A stretch of DNA of 64,000 nt, taken from contig JACYLN010000019.1 in the NCBI GenBank assembly GCA_015272515.1, positions 1 through 64,000 on the forward strand, given 5' to 3'. This document shows, piece by piece, positions 17,911 through 27,895 of this stretch. The stretch comes from Leptolyngbyaceae cyanobacterium C42_A2020_001. Lineage in GTDB: Bacteria; Cyanobacteriota; Cyanobacteriia; Leptolyngbyales; Leptolyngbyaceae. The notes under the pieces are model-generated. The model was not told the origin of the DNA, did no database searches, and saw only the letters and a program-made list of their open reading frames with translations. The number at the start of each line of letters is the position of its first letter. Within the stretch, counting starts at the first letter, position 1. Made by a program: the position numbers and the translations under genes.

Positions 17911-20829
17911 GTGACCCAGGAATTTCATCTCTCTGTAACGCCAATTCGCGATAACGAGTATTTGGTACGAACTGAACAGGTCGCACCTGGCGTGCCATTG
18001 GCAGAAGAGCAAGTGGTTTGGCACATTGACGACTGGCTGACTGAGGCAGGTCTGTTAATGGGTGATCCGTTGATGGGGCTATTGCGAAGCGGAACTGGTT
18101 CTCATACAGGCTTCTCTCAAATCGGTCCGTCGGCTTTTTCATCTCCCAACCAAAGTAAAGTTGCCGCTAATTTAGTGGCGTTTGGACAGCGCCTGTACAA
18201 TGCCCTATTTCAAGGAACAATTCGAGACAGTTGGATGATGGCGCAGGGCATTGCTCAACATCAACATCATCGTCTGCGGTTTCGCTTGGGGTTAAAGAGT
18301 ACAAAACTACATCGATTACCGTGGGAGGTGTTGTATGCAGGCGATCGCCCCCTGGCAACGGGCACAGAGGTTATCTTTTCTCGCTATCACTCCAGTTTTT
18401 CAGTTCTAAAATCCCACCAACCGTTTCGCAAAGCTATTACAGGAGATCCCAACCAGTCGCTCAAAATCCTGATGGTGTTGTCTGCTCCTAGCGACCAGGA
18501 AGTGTTGGCGCTGAAGCAAGAAGCTGCCCACCTTCAGCAAGAACTCCAAGCAACGACGCAAGCAGGGACGGGGCAATTCTCTGCGATCGAACTCACAATT
18601 CTAGAGCAACCCGGCCGTGAGCAACTTACCCAGGCCCTAGAGCACAATCATTACCAGGTGTTGCACTACGCCGGACATAGCGACCTGAGTGCCGCAGGTG
18701 GTAGCCTTTATCTGGTCAATAGCAAAACTGGGCTAACGGAGGTGTTGAGTGGAGAAGATCTCGCTGGCTTGCTGGTCAATAATGGTGTTCGGATGGCGGT
18801 GTTCAACTCCTGTCGCGGAGTTTACACAGCAACATCTGAGGCTGGGCAATCGGGCGAGGGAAATTTGGCGGAATCGCTGGTCAGACGAGGCATTCCGGCA
18901 GTTCTGGCAATGGCAGAGCGAATTCCAGACGATGTAGCGCTGAATTTGAGTCGGTTGTTTTACCGTAATTTGAAGCAGTCTTACCCGATTGACTTGAGCT
19001 TGAGCCGCACGCGTCAGGGGTTAGTGTCTTCCTATGGTTCCGACCAACTCTACTGGGCACTGCCGATCCTGTACCTACATCCAGAGTTTGATGGGTTTCT
19101 CCAGCCCTTAACAGGCGCTTCTAATCAGACGGTTGAGCTACCTACGGCTGGAGCGGGCTACAACGGTTTCTATAACACCTCAGACTACGGAGGATTGGGA
19201 GCTGAGGCGGATGGTGTTGGAGTAGAAAATGGGCGATCGCTCGATCTGCCAGCGCCTGCATCCAACCCTTTTTACAACAGCACTGTTTCCCTGGATGACG
19301 AAATTCCTGATTTTGATGAATTAGAATTTGACGACCCCGACCCTCCCGAAGAAGAGCGAGTGGCCCAACTCGTCCATGAACTTTCCCACAGCCCAACCCT
19401 GTTGGAACTGGAAGAACCGATACTGCCTGCGTCATCATCTGAGAATCTGCTGCCAACGCCAAAGGCTGCACCTGGGAAGGATGATTATTTTCAACCTCTG
19501 GGATCCTCGCACTATGGGGCACCTGCGGTTTCTAGCAATGTCCGCTCTGGCAGTGTCTCTTCACTCAACTCGCTGCCTGCTGACAGCCGATTTGGAGTAA
19601 GCGACAGCAAAGTTTACTCTGAGCTGGAAAATGTGTTAGCGGATATGGGTGGTCTGACGGATGAAATCACGGCGGGTAGCCGGGCTGTGCAAGAGAACCC
19701 AAACAGCGTGGAAGCTTACACGAACCTGGGCTGGGCACTTTATCAAAAAGGCTATTTCACAGAAGCTATTGCAGCTTATAACCAGGCAATTCGGCTCGAT
19801 TCTGGCTGCGCGATCGCCTTCAATCGATTGGGCTTGGCATTTTACCAACAGGGCAAAGTGGATGAAGCGGTTAAAGCGTACAATCGCGCCGTTCAACTTG
19901 ACCCCACCCTCACCGAAGCCAGCACCAATTTGCGGAATGCCCTGAATGATCCGGGAAATCCCCAAATCCCAGTGTTACCTCAGCCGCCCCAGTCTCAACC
20001 ACACTCAAAGCTTGAGGCGGTTCCCCATTCATCTCGTAAATGGTGGCTCTGGGGTGGGGTTGGGGCGATCGCACTCATAACTCTATTAGGCGGCTGGTTC
20101 TACTGGGATAAATTGGCTCCCTTCCTGCCGCTGCCCAACTTTTCCACTCCAGCATCGCCAGAAGCGAACTCGCTAAAAAATCTAACTCCGGCTGCTCTCA
20201 GTACGCTTGCAACCGAGCAACTGCAAAAAGGTAACATCGCAGAAGCCGAGAAGGCGATCGCGGCGTTGCTTGATCAGCCCAACCTGTTAGAAGACGCTGA
20301 CCGGGTATTACAAAAAGTGCCCAGCCAATATACTAACGAGCCAGCGATCGCCTTCTTGAAAGGGCGGGTAGCCTGGCAACGGTGGCTCAAACAACCCAAT
20401 ACGAGCGCTGAAACCGCACGAGCATTGTGGGAGCAAGCGGCAACCGCCCAACCCACTCCCCAACGTCAAAATGCTCTAGGGTTTGCCTACTACGCCCAGG
20501 GCAAAGTGGATCGGGCAGAAGGGGCGTGGCTAACATCCCTGCGACTTTCCGGCAGCAATGCCGACCCCACCCAAACACCTCAAATCGCTGCACCGCTCAA
20601 GCCAGAAATCCTAACCGCATACGCGGGGTTAGCCCTAACTGCCATGAAATCAGCAGAAACCCAACCCGCGAACCAACAAGCAATTTTGCGGGATGCGGCG
20701 CTCAAACGCCGTCAAGTGGTCTTGCAGAATGATGCAGTCAACTTTCGCCCAGAAGCCTTAGCCCTGCCCCAAAACTGGATGTGGTCCGAAAAGGCGATTC
20801 AGGATTGGGAAAGTCTTTTGAAGCAATGA
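17911..20829 (+). CDS. CHAT domain protein with TM segment and TPR repeats
   Basis: CHAT dyad candidates VLHYAGHSDL and RMAVFNSCRG; AYTNLGWALYQKGYFTEAIAAYNQAIRLD and AFNRLGLAFYQQGKVDEAVKAYNRAVQLDP TPRs; TM WWLWGGVGAIALITLLGGWFYW; GTG start with GGGAGGGG upstream. Confidence 0.88.
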   Translation: MTQEFHLSVTPIRDNEYLVRTEQVAPGVPLAEEQVVWHIDDWLTEAGLLMGDPLMGLLRSGTGSHTGFSQIGPSAFSSPNQSKVAANLVAFGQRLYNALFQGTIRDSWMMAQGIAQHQHHRLRFRLGLKSTKLHRLPWEVLYAGDRPLATGTEVIFSRYHSSFSVLKSHQPFRKAITGDPNQSLKILMVLSAPSDQEVLALKQEAAHLQQELQATTQAGTGQFSAIELTILEQPGREQLTQALEHNHYQVLHYAGHSDLSAAGGSLYLVNSKTGLTEVLSGEDLAGLLVNNGVRMAVFNSCRGVYTATSEAGQSGEGNLAESLVRRGIPAVLAMAERIPDDVALNLSRLFYRNLKQSYPIDLSLSRTRQGLVSSYGSDQLYWALPILYLHPEFDGFLQPLTGASNQTVELPTAGAGYNGFYNTSDYGGLGAEADGVGVENGRSLDLPAPASNPFYNSTVSLDDEIPDFDELEFDDPDPPEEERVAQLVHELSHSPTLLELEEPILPASSSENLLPTPKAAPGKDDYFQPLGSSHYGAPAVSSNVRSGSVSSLNSLPADSRFGVSDSKVYSELENVLADMGGLTDEITAGSRAVQENPNSVEAYTNLGWALYQKGYFTEAIAAYNQAIRLDSGCAIAFNRLGLAFYQQGKVDEAVKAYNRAVQLDPTLTEASTNLRNALNDPGNPQIPVLPQPPQSQPHSKLEAVPHSSRKWWLWGGVGAIALITLLGGWFYWDKLAPFLPLPNFSTPASPEANSLKNLTPAALSTLATEQLQKGNIAEAEKAIAALLDQPNLLEDADRVLQKVPSQYTNEPAIAFLKGRVAWQRWLKQPNTSAETARALWEQAATAQPTPQRQNALGFAYYAQGKVDRAEGAWLTSLRLSGSNADPTQTPQIAAPLKPEILTAYAGLALTAMKSAETQPANQQAILRDAALKRRQVVLQNDAVNFRPEALALPQNWMWSEKAIQDWESLLKQ

Positions 20830-20849
20830 ATTTACCAGCGTGGAACCCT

Positions 20850-21713
20850 TCAAAGCCAGGATTTAATTGACTTACGTTTCCGCAAATCAACTGACTCTGC
20901 CAGACGAGGTTCGTGCCAGTCTAAGGGATGAACATGATCCGCTGGAACCACAGTCACTGGAGCTTCAGAGGTTTGTGGTCGCACGCTCGATCGCACCGAT
21001 CGCATCGTTGAAGTAGGCTGAGGCAACGGGTGCCGCGCCCGTCCTGTTGGACCTGAATAAGCTTGGTTTGATCGTCCCGAAGCTGTGATCCCGACTTGCG
21101 GGAAAACAGCATCCACTTGCGGAGACCATCCGGCAAAAAATGCTTCTTGCAGTGAGTAGGGCTTCAGTCGCTTAGGTTGACGATTGACCGGCTTAGGCGG
21201 ACGGGCGGTGGGCTGCGACCCTGAGCGCTTGGCTCGCCGCTTTGGTCTCGCTGGCGCAGGTGCAGCGACAACCTGCCGTACAGTTTTCCGTACAGGTTGC
21301 CCCGATGCTTGCCGCACTAGGCGCGGTCGGGATGCAGCAGGAGACAATTGCCGAGAGACCAGAAAAGAACCAGCGGTACAGGTCACCGCGATCGCCCCAA
21401 ACAGCCAGAAAGGCACTTTCCCTTTTTGTTCCAATGGCTGAGTTGCGACAACTGAATCAGACCCGATGGCGATCGCCGAAACGCTACGACGCTCTGACGC
21501 ATTAGGACTCATCAAACTACCAACTGCCACAACCCCAATCAGAAAAACTGATACCCAAACGCCTCCCCAAAATGCCATCGGGCGAGTTTGCAGGAGATGA
21601 TTGAACCATCGCATCACAGTATCACTCGTTGCTCGATTGGAAACAACAGAACGAGTAACAGATGGGGAAGGAGTGGCTTGAGGGTGAGCGGAGTTCTGTT
21701 CCATACAATCCAT
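20850..21713 (-). CDS. hypothetical membrane protein with basic Pro-rich C-terminal region
   Basis: Two hydrophobic segments (MAFWGGVWVSVFLIGVVAVGSLM; VPFWLFGAIAVTCTAGSFLV) then Arg/Pro/Lys-rich tail; start uncertain (track start 21776). Confidence 0.65.
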   Translation of the reverse strand: MDCMEQNSAHPQATPSPSVTRSVVSNRATSDTVMRWFNHLLQTRPMAFWGGVWVSVFLIGVVAVGSLMSPNASERRSVSAIAIGSDSVVATQPLEQKGKVPFWLFGAIAVTCTAGSFLVSRQLSPAASRPRLVRQASGQPVRKTVRQVVAAPAPARPKRRAKRSGSQPTARPPKPVNRQPKRLKPYSLQEAFFAGWSPQVDAVFPQVGITASGRSNQAYSGPTGRARHPLPQPTSTMRSVRSSVRPQTSEAPVTVVPADHVHPLDWHEPRLAESVDLRKRKSIKSWL

Positions 21714-21879
21714 CTTGATGAATCGCCGCCATGATAGCTGTAATTCTACTAAATGCAACCAGAAAGCCGCTATCACCTGGGGAGATATATGGCGTTACTG
21801 TAAAGATTTGACACAGAAGACTCGGTTAGTCCTTAGACTGGAATCAGAATGAGACTTTAATCCGGTTACGACTACTCTC

Positions 21880-22995
21880 ATGGATTCTTCACTGGCAGAC
21901 CTGACCAACCTCCGTGAAAATAAACTTCGCCAAACACTGTTGGGAAAGCTCTGCGGCACAAAGCAGCGGTTTCGCGATCGCTACGAGATTTTGAAGATCT
22001 TGGGGCGAGGCGGCTTTGGAGTCACATTTTTAGCGCGGGATGTTGCATTACCAGGACAGCCCCTTTGTGTGATTAAGCAACTTTGCCCCAAAGTCAATGA
22101 CCCTGCAGCATTAAGCCGAGCACGGCAGCGCTTTGAGCAAGAAGCCAAAACTCTGGCAAAACTCGGAAATCATGCCCAAATCCCTCTCCTGCTGGACTAT
22201 TTTGAACTGGATGGGGAATTTTACCTGGTGCAAGAGTTTGTTAGAGGCTCCACACTGGCGAAAGAAGTCCGACGGAAAGGACCATTCTCAGAAGCGCAGG
22301 TCAAACAGTTTTTGTGGGAATTTCTGCCCCTGCTGCAATACATTCACGGTAAAAACGTGATTCATCGAGACATTAAGCCCACCAATCTAATCCGCTGCAA
22401 AGACGATGGACGGCTGGTGTTGATTGATTTTGGAGCCGTCAAAGAAACCATTTCTCAAATGGATGAATCTGGCTGCAAACAATCCACTACTCAGTTTGTG
22501 GGCACCGTTGGCTTTGCCCCGCCAGAACAGTTGGCTTCTCGCCCAGTGTACTCCAGCGATCTCTATGCGTTAGGCATTACCTGCCTCTATCTGCTCTCTG
22601 GTAAATCGCCATTGGAGTTTGACTATGAATTTGTTTCGGGGGAAGTGCGCTGGCGTAACTTGATTGAAGCAAGCACCCCTCTGGCAAATGTCTTGACGAA
22701 GATGCTAAAAATCGCTCCTCAAGAACGCTTCAAGTCAGCAACAGACGTACTCACCGTTTTGCAGTTAGAACCTTATTTTCGTCAGCTTGGGGAATGTATG
22801 AACGATATTCGCGTTCGTCCCAATACAACTCCAGAGCTAGAATTGCTGAATTTTGATTCATCGGGCTACACACCTCCGGTTATGCGAAAAGCCAGCGAAA
22901 TTCGGGAATGGCGAGCCAGGCTAAAAGCCCGCCAAGCCCGGCAAAATCGCAGTCAACTAAAACTTACCTACAGCGGATCAGGTTTTTTTAAGTAG
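21880..22995 (+). CDS. serine/threonine protein kinase
   Basis: YEILKILGRGGFGVTFLARD, VIHRDIKPTNLI, LIDFGAVKE, GFAPPEQL..SDLYALGITCLYLLSG; no TM visible. Confidence 0.92.
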   Translation: MDSSLADLTNLRENKLRQTLLGKLCGTKQRFRDRYEILKILGRGGFGVTFLARDVALPGQPLCVIKQLCPKVNDPAALSRARQRFEQEAKTLAKLGNHAQIPLLLDYFELDGEFYLVQEFVRGSTLAKEVRRKGPFSEAQVKQFLWEFLPLLQYIHGKNVIHRDIKPTNLIRCKDDGRLVLIDFGAVKETISQMDESGCKQSTTQFVGTVGFAPPEQLASRPVYSSDLYALGITCLYLLSGKSPLEFDYEFVSGEVRWRNLIEASTPLANVLTKMLKIAPQERFKSATDVLTVLQLEPYFRQLGECMNDIRVRPNTTPELELLNFDSSGYTPPVMRKASEIREWRARLKARQARQNRSQLKLTYSGSGFFK

Positions 22996-23010
22996 GGTTC
23001 AATCGCGATT

Positions 23011-24201
23011 TTACTCTTCCTCTTCCTCCTCATCGCTCTCTTCTTCACTATCTTCCTCATACTCCTCTTCACTTTCCTCTTCTGCGCTGGCTTCAGAGTC
23101 GATGGAGTAGTCGTAGTCTTCAGCGATCGCGTAGTTTTCGCAGAGGGTGTCTAACTTTCCGAGGAATTCATCAGGGTCATCAATCGTCAGGTCAAAGTTC
23201 GTAATGTGAACGACGTATTCATCACCATCTTCTTCCTCTTCGTAGTCGAAGTAGTAGTCCTCTTCCGTTTCAATGTAGTTCTGGCAGAGGGCATCTAGAT
23301 CGGCAACAAACCCCTCTGGATCGCTAGTGCGAACGTAAAAATCGTAGAGCAACAGCGAACCTTCATCTGCAAAAAATGATTCGTCTTCTTCCCAAATGTC
23401 TGCACTGAAATCCAGATCACTCACAGCCCTGATAATCCACGAATCATGACCGTTGTAGTCTGAGTGGATCACGTAGTCATAAGGAATGTAGCAATAGCCC
23501 TGATCTCCCCAGGCACTGCCCCAAGAATTGCGGACAATGAACATCCGATCTTTGTCAGAATAGCCAACGCATAGCATGGCGTGCCATCCATGAGTTTCAC
23601 GAACGTTATCGGACTGTTTGGGCATCGGCACCCGTCCCCGATTCTGAGTTGCACTATCAAACGATTCACAGGTATTCAAGGCAAAGGCAATGGGATATCC
23701 TTCTGCCAGGGTATGCCGCCAGAGATTCAAATCTGTTTCAATAGCTTCGGCTTCGGTAATTTTGAAGTATGCTGCGTGTTCGTAAGCGCTGGCATCCGGT
23801 TCTTCACAGATCAATGCTTCGTCGTTTGCCCACAGATCTTCAGAACAGGCTCCGTACTCAATCAAACTGTCGATCGCGCAATACATTTGAGAGCCACTAT
23901 CTTCATGGGCGTACCCTGCCCGCGCCCGCGCATTGTAGTAGACAAACAAACGACTGACATTGCCCGATTCGCCCAAGTCTCGTTTGGCAAGATATTCATA
24001 AGCTCCAACAAAGGCGTTAGCAACGCAGCTATTGCCCACTTGTTCTTCAACGTCGGTCATGTGCTTCCGCAGATCAACTCTGCGGGGCAACTGATCTTCC
24101 TGAAACCGACCCTGCTGATGATATCTAGTATGGTCTGGCTTCTGACCAGGACGGTAGCCCCCGATGCGAGAGTTGCGATTCTGCAAAGCGCTGAACACCA
24201 T
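23011..24201 (-). CDS. C1 (papain) family cysteine peptidase with acidic C-terminal tail
   Basis: EEQVGNSCVANAFVGAYEYL (Cys), THGWHAMLCVGY (His), FIVRNSWGSAWGDQGYCYIPYDY (Asn/Gln); Glu/Asp-rich C-terminus. Confidence 0.88.
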   Translation of the reverse strand: MVFSALQNRNSRIGGYRPGQKPDHTRYHQQGRFQEDQLPRRVDLRKHMTDVEEQVGNSCVANAFVGAYEYLAKRDLGESGNVSRLFVYYNARARAGYAHEDSGSQMYCAIDSLIEYGACSEDLWANDEALICEEPDASAYEHAAYFKITEAEAIETDLNLWRHTLAEGYPIAFALNTCESFDSATQNRGRVPMPKQSDNVRETHGWHAMLCVGYSDKDRMFIVRNSWGSAWGDQGYCYIPYDYVIHSDYNGHDSWIIRAVSDLDFSADIWEEDESFFADEGSLLLYDFYVRTSDPEGFVADLDALCQNYIETEEDYYFDYEEEEDGDEYVVHITNFDLTIDDPDEFLGKLDTLCENYAIAEDYDYSIDSEASAEEESEEEYEEDSEEESDEEEEEE

Positions 24202-24413
24202 TCAACTGGCTCCTTCTAGCATTTAGTCTTTTTGCTAGAGTTAAAGTGCCCAAATTCGGCGCAGTCCCCACGTCTACAAAGATTTGGCAGGGGGATTTGG
24301 TAGAGGCGAGTTGATCAAGAATGCTGTCTCCGGCTGAGTTTTGCCAGCAAACCCGCCCGTACAATTTGCAGAATGATTCAATTCATAATCTTGACAATTC
24401 AGGTTCAGCGTGG

Positions 24414-25274
24414 TTATGCAGGTTGCTCCAACCAGATGGGGTCGTTCAAGCGAATCGCGCCTGTTTGTAGAACAGAGGTGCGGATACCTGCAATGACATT
24501 GTTGTGTTGAGCGGTGGTTCGCAGAATGTTCAAATCATTGGGCAATCCAGCTTGCGCCAGGGTGGTTACAACACAGCGGGGGCAGGCAGTGTCAATACTG
24601 AGACGGACGCGATCGCCGATCGCTAAAATTCCCCCGACCCAATCATTTTCAACAAAGGTGATGTCAGCGATCGCTGGCTCAATCAAAACATTGGGACGAA
24701 ACCGACACGGCTCAAATTGTCCCGCTGGGTACAGTTCCTGCAAGCGAGCCAGGGTTGCCGTAGTTATTAAATGAATTGGGCAAGAATCGAAGAAGGTTCC
24801 CGGCGGCATGAACAGTTGGGTTACTTTGTCTTGATGCGCCGTGCCTGCCACGTCGGGCCAATATTGGTCCAGGCTGGGCGCTTCGGGAACCGAGGAGAGT
24901 AACTGCACTTGCCGTCCCAATACCTGCGATAGCGTAGTGTTGATATCAGTGGCATCGCTGGTGGTGGAACTGCCGTCCGGCAAGGCGAATTGCACCGCAG
25001 GCATCGCTTCCTGAGTTTGGGGAGACTCTACATAGGCGGCTTGAAACTCCAGCAGTTTTGCCCATTTCTTGGGATTCTTAGCGCTGGCAACGCGGCTGGT
25101 TTGTTTATCCCACAGGGCATAGGCGCGATCGCCCAAAATCCCCTGCTCCACCACTTCAACCGCATCCAGCTTTTCGCCTAGCATCGACTTCACCGGGTAA
25201 CGCCAGAGCGATGCCACCGTCCCAACCAACATCCGAGCCATACCGTTCCATACCTTCCTGAATAACAGGCTCAC
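24414..25274 (-). CDS. MOSC domain-containing protein
   Basis: VASLWRYPVKSMLGEKLDAVEVVEQGILGDRAYALWD, FRPNVLIE, CPRCVVTTL typical MOSC_N plus MOSC. Confidence 0.88.
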   Translation of the reverse strand: MSLLFRKVWNGMARMLVGTVASLWRYPVKSMLGEKLDAVEVVEQGILGDRAYALWDKQTSRVASAKNPKKWAKLLEFQAAYVESPQTQEAMPAVQFALPDGSSTTSDATDINTTLSQVLGRQVQLLSSVPEAPSLDQYWPDVAGTAHQDKVTQLFMPPGTFFDSCPIHLITTATLARLQELYPAGQFEPCRFRPNVLIEPAIADITFVENDWVGGILAIGDRVRLSIDTACPRCVVTTLAQAGLPNDLNILRTTAQHNNVIAGIRTSVLQTGAIRLNDPIWLEQPA

Positions 25275-25404
25275 GGTAACATGGTCAGTTTAGCGGTTTG
25301 GAAATACACACTACAGAAAAAGGTGCGATCGCCTGAGTCAGGGGGTGATCGCACCTTTGTGAACCAGACTTAGGAAAAAGGCAAACAGCCAGGATGTGAC
25401 TTAG

Positions 25405-25470
25405 AAGGACTGAGGATGGAGGACTGAGGACTGAGAAAGGGTGAATCCTTAGCACTCAGCACTCAGCACT
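25405..25470. repeat. short tandem heptamer repeats able to form a hairpin
   Basis: GGACTGAGGATGGAGGACTGAGGACTGAG followed by GCACTCAGCACTCAGCACTGA; near-complementary heptamers. Confidence 0.6.
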
Positions 25471-25475
25471 GAATT

Positions 25476-27548
25476 CTAGGATTGCTTCTTCGCCTGACGA
25501 CGTTTGATATAGCCCAAACCCAGAGCAGCAGCAATACCTGCGATCGTCCCTGGTTCGGGAACCGCTGCTACATCCACGACCACTTCTCCAGGGGTCGCGG
25601 GTGCTACAGCAGAGGTAATGCTGCGAACGCGAATCCCTTCCCCGCTAGGAATATCGACGGCATCAATGGTGCCACCCAGGTTTTGCCGAATGTACCGTTC
25701 TAGCGCTTGTTGATAGGTGACCCCGCTGAGCGTGAACTTGCGGTCTTGGGAGATGTTTGCCAGGGTCGCAAAGTTGTCGCCGCCGTTTGCTGTGAAGTTA
25801 ATGGTTGCCAGATCAAACAGGGGAGCAGTGGGGTCAAATAGGAAACCACCCTGCGTTACGTCATACAGCAATTGTCCGGTGCGATCGTTGTTAGGGTCGA
25901 GCAAAATGCTGACAATTCGGGCACCCGCAGCAGTAATTTGTCCATCAGCGGTCACCACTTGAGCAGGCTGGGTTACGTCATACACTACTTCCAAACCAGA
26001 CAGTTGCAAGAATTGGCCGCCACCGCCCACATCGGGAGCCGTTTGCCCGGAAACTGCCCGTTCCAGAATGGGGAGTAGCTCATTGCCGGTGATGCCTGTG
26101 ACAACTGAAACAAAGTTAGAGAAGGGCAAGACATCGAAGGTGTCGAATTCAGAAATCGTATCACCGGGGTTAAAGCGGCGATCGTTGCGGATACCGCCCC
26201 CATTTTGAATCCCTACCAAAATCTTGCTGGGGTCAAGCCCCACACTCAAAGCACCATCGATCGCCGCATCCCGAATCGCATCTGCAATCAAGCTGCCAGC
26301 CAGCGTGCTTCTAGCACGGACATTGGTACGAACGCTATCCAGAGGTACATTCGTCACACCCACTGCGGCTTGTCTTAGCTCGGCAACGAATGCATTCACG
26401 GGATTTTGCACTTCACTGACCAAATCCGCGCGGGGAGCCAATCCATCGAGGGCAGTGTTACGTTTGGGACCTGTCCCAGGTTCTAAAATGCTGGTAATAC
26501 TGCCATTGGTAAATTCCACTTGCAGGTTACCAAGATATTTGTACTCACCATCCGCCGACACAATCAGGGTGGGTGCGCTACCTGCTGCTGCCAAAGTTGT
26601 TACCTGCTGCCCCGTCTCCGAATTATAAATCAAGGGGTAGGAGGGAACGCGAGCTTCATCGGCTAGAGGCAATACCGGATCTTCGGGATTTGCCAGGCGG
26701 GTGTCGCTACCTGCTGCCACGATGATGTCCACGTTCTTGAGCTGAGCTGCAAGCGCCCGCTCTTCGTTCAGGTTTTGCAGGTGGGATGCCAGCACAATCT
26801 TGTCTACGCCCTGGCTGGTGAGTCGATCCACCTCTGCCTGAACCGTGCTTACTAACACGCTAAATCCGGGCGTGCCTACCACATCCCCCAGCGTGCCGAT
26901 GTTTTCAGGGCTGGAAATGGAGCGCAGTTGAGGGGTGGTTACCCCAATTACCCCAACTCGCTCTTGCACACCGTTGACCGTTTTGGTAACGATCTGGCTG
27001 GGCTGAATCAGCGTCTTCAGGGGGCTATCGTCGGGAATGACGAGGTTGGAAGAGACGAATGGGCGAAACGCGGTGCCATCTCCTTCTGGATCAAGGAAAC
27101 GGGCAAGGGTTGCTGGACCAAAGTCAAATTCGTGGTTACCAATGCCACCTACGTCGATGTTAAACAGTTCTAGCGCCCGTGCATCATAGAAGGTTTGCCC
27201 GGCAGGAAGGCGTAAGCTTGCTTCAAATTGTGGTCCTGCCAGGAAGTTATCGCCTGCGGTGATCAGCAAATCAAAGTCGGTGCTGCTGGCATTCCGTTGG
27301 CGATCGATCAGGTCAGCAAACAACCCCACTCCGCCGTATTGGAAGGAAGTTGGCGGGGTTGTCGCTGGCACCACGTTGCCGCTACGGGTCAGCAATTGAG
27401 ATTCGCCATCACTGAAGTGCAATAAGTTGAGAGTGAAGGCTTGCGCCGCAACTGGTAATAATGAGCCTGCTAGAGTCACGGTTGAAGCCAGCAGCCAACG
27501 GCTGAGTTGAGGAAAGCGATTGGTTTTAAAGAGTTTCTGAGCCATCAT
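25476..27548 (-). CDS. 5'-nucleotidase/metallophosphatase family protein with PEP-CTERM anchor
   Basis: Signal peptide; LLHFSDGESQ, ITAGDNFLAGP, GNHEFDFGP, NGGGIRNDRRFNPG; C-terminal VPEPGTIAGIAAALGLGYIKRRQAKK PEP-CTERM motif. Confidence 0.9.
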   Translation of the reverse strand: MMAQKLFKTNRFPQLSRWLLASTVTLAGSLLPVAAQAFTLNLLHFSDGESQLLTRSGNVVPATTPPTSFQYGGVGLFADLIDRQRNASSTDFDLLITAGDNFLAGPQFEASLRLPAGQTFYDARALELFNIDVGGIGNHEFDFGPATLARFLDPEGDGTAFRPFVSSNLVIPDDSPLKTLIQPSQIVTKTVNGVQERVGVIGVTTPQLRSISSPENIGTLGDVVGTPGFSVLVSTVQAEVDRLTSQGVDKIVLASHLQNLNEERALAAQLKNVDIIVAAGSDTRLANPEDPVLPLADEARVPSYPLIYNSETGQQVTTLAAAGSAPTLIVSADGEYKYLGNLQVEFTNGSITSILEPGTGPKRNTALDGLAPRADLVSEVQNPVNAFVAELRQAAVGVTNVPLDSVRTNVRARSTLAGSLIADAIRDAAIDGALSVGLDPSKILVGIQNGGGIRNDRRFNPGDTISEFDTFDVLPFSNFVSVVTGITGNELLPILERAVSGQTAPDVGGGGQFLQLSGLEVVYDVTQPAQVVTADGQITAAGARIVSILLDPNNDRTGQLLYDVTQGGFLFDPTAPLFDLATINFTANGGDNFATLANISQDRKFTLSGVTYQQALERYIRQNLGGTIDAVDIPSGEGIRVRSITSAVAPATPGEVVVDVAAVPEPGTIAGIAAALGLGYIKRRQAKKQS

Positions 27549-27895
27549 GCCTTATGAATGAACGCAACTTGGAATGAAGATTGATTTAGGAACACTGGTG
27601 AAGCGGAACTCCGTAGAATCCCCGACTTGCTAGCCGCTTCTGTGGTCACACCGTAGATTTACAGATACCGTTTTAGACTTTAGCGATCGCAGGTTAAGAG
27701 AACGCCAACGGAAGTTAAGCAAACTTTGAACAAAGCTGAACTTCATGCAGTCTTTACTTTTCTAGCTTGGCCCTCAAGAAAGCTTTACTTTGGCGCTGGC
27801 TTCAGTTCTGTCGGGGATGGATTTACAAACAATCACTTGAATGCATGGGATGAGTAGAATGCAACAATAGCGATAAGGTTAAGAATTGGTGGTCT

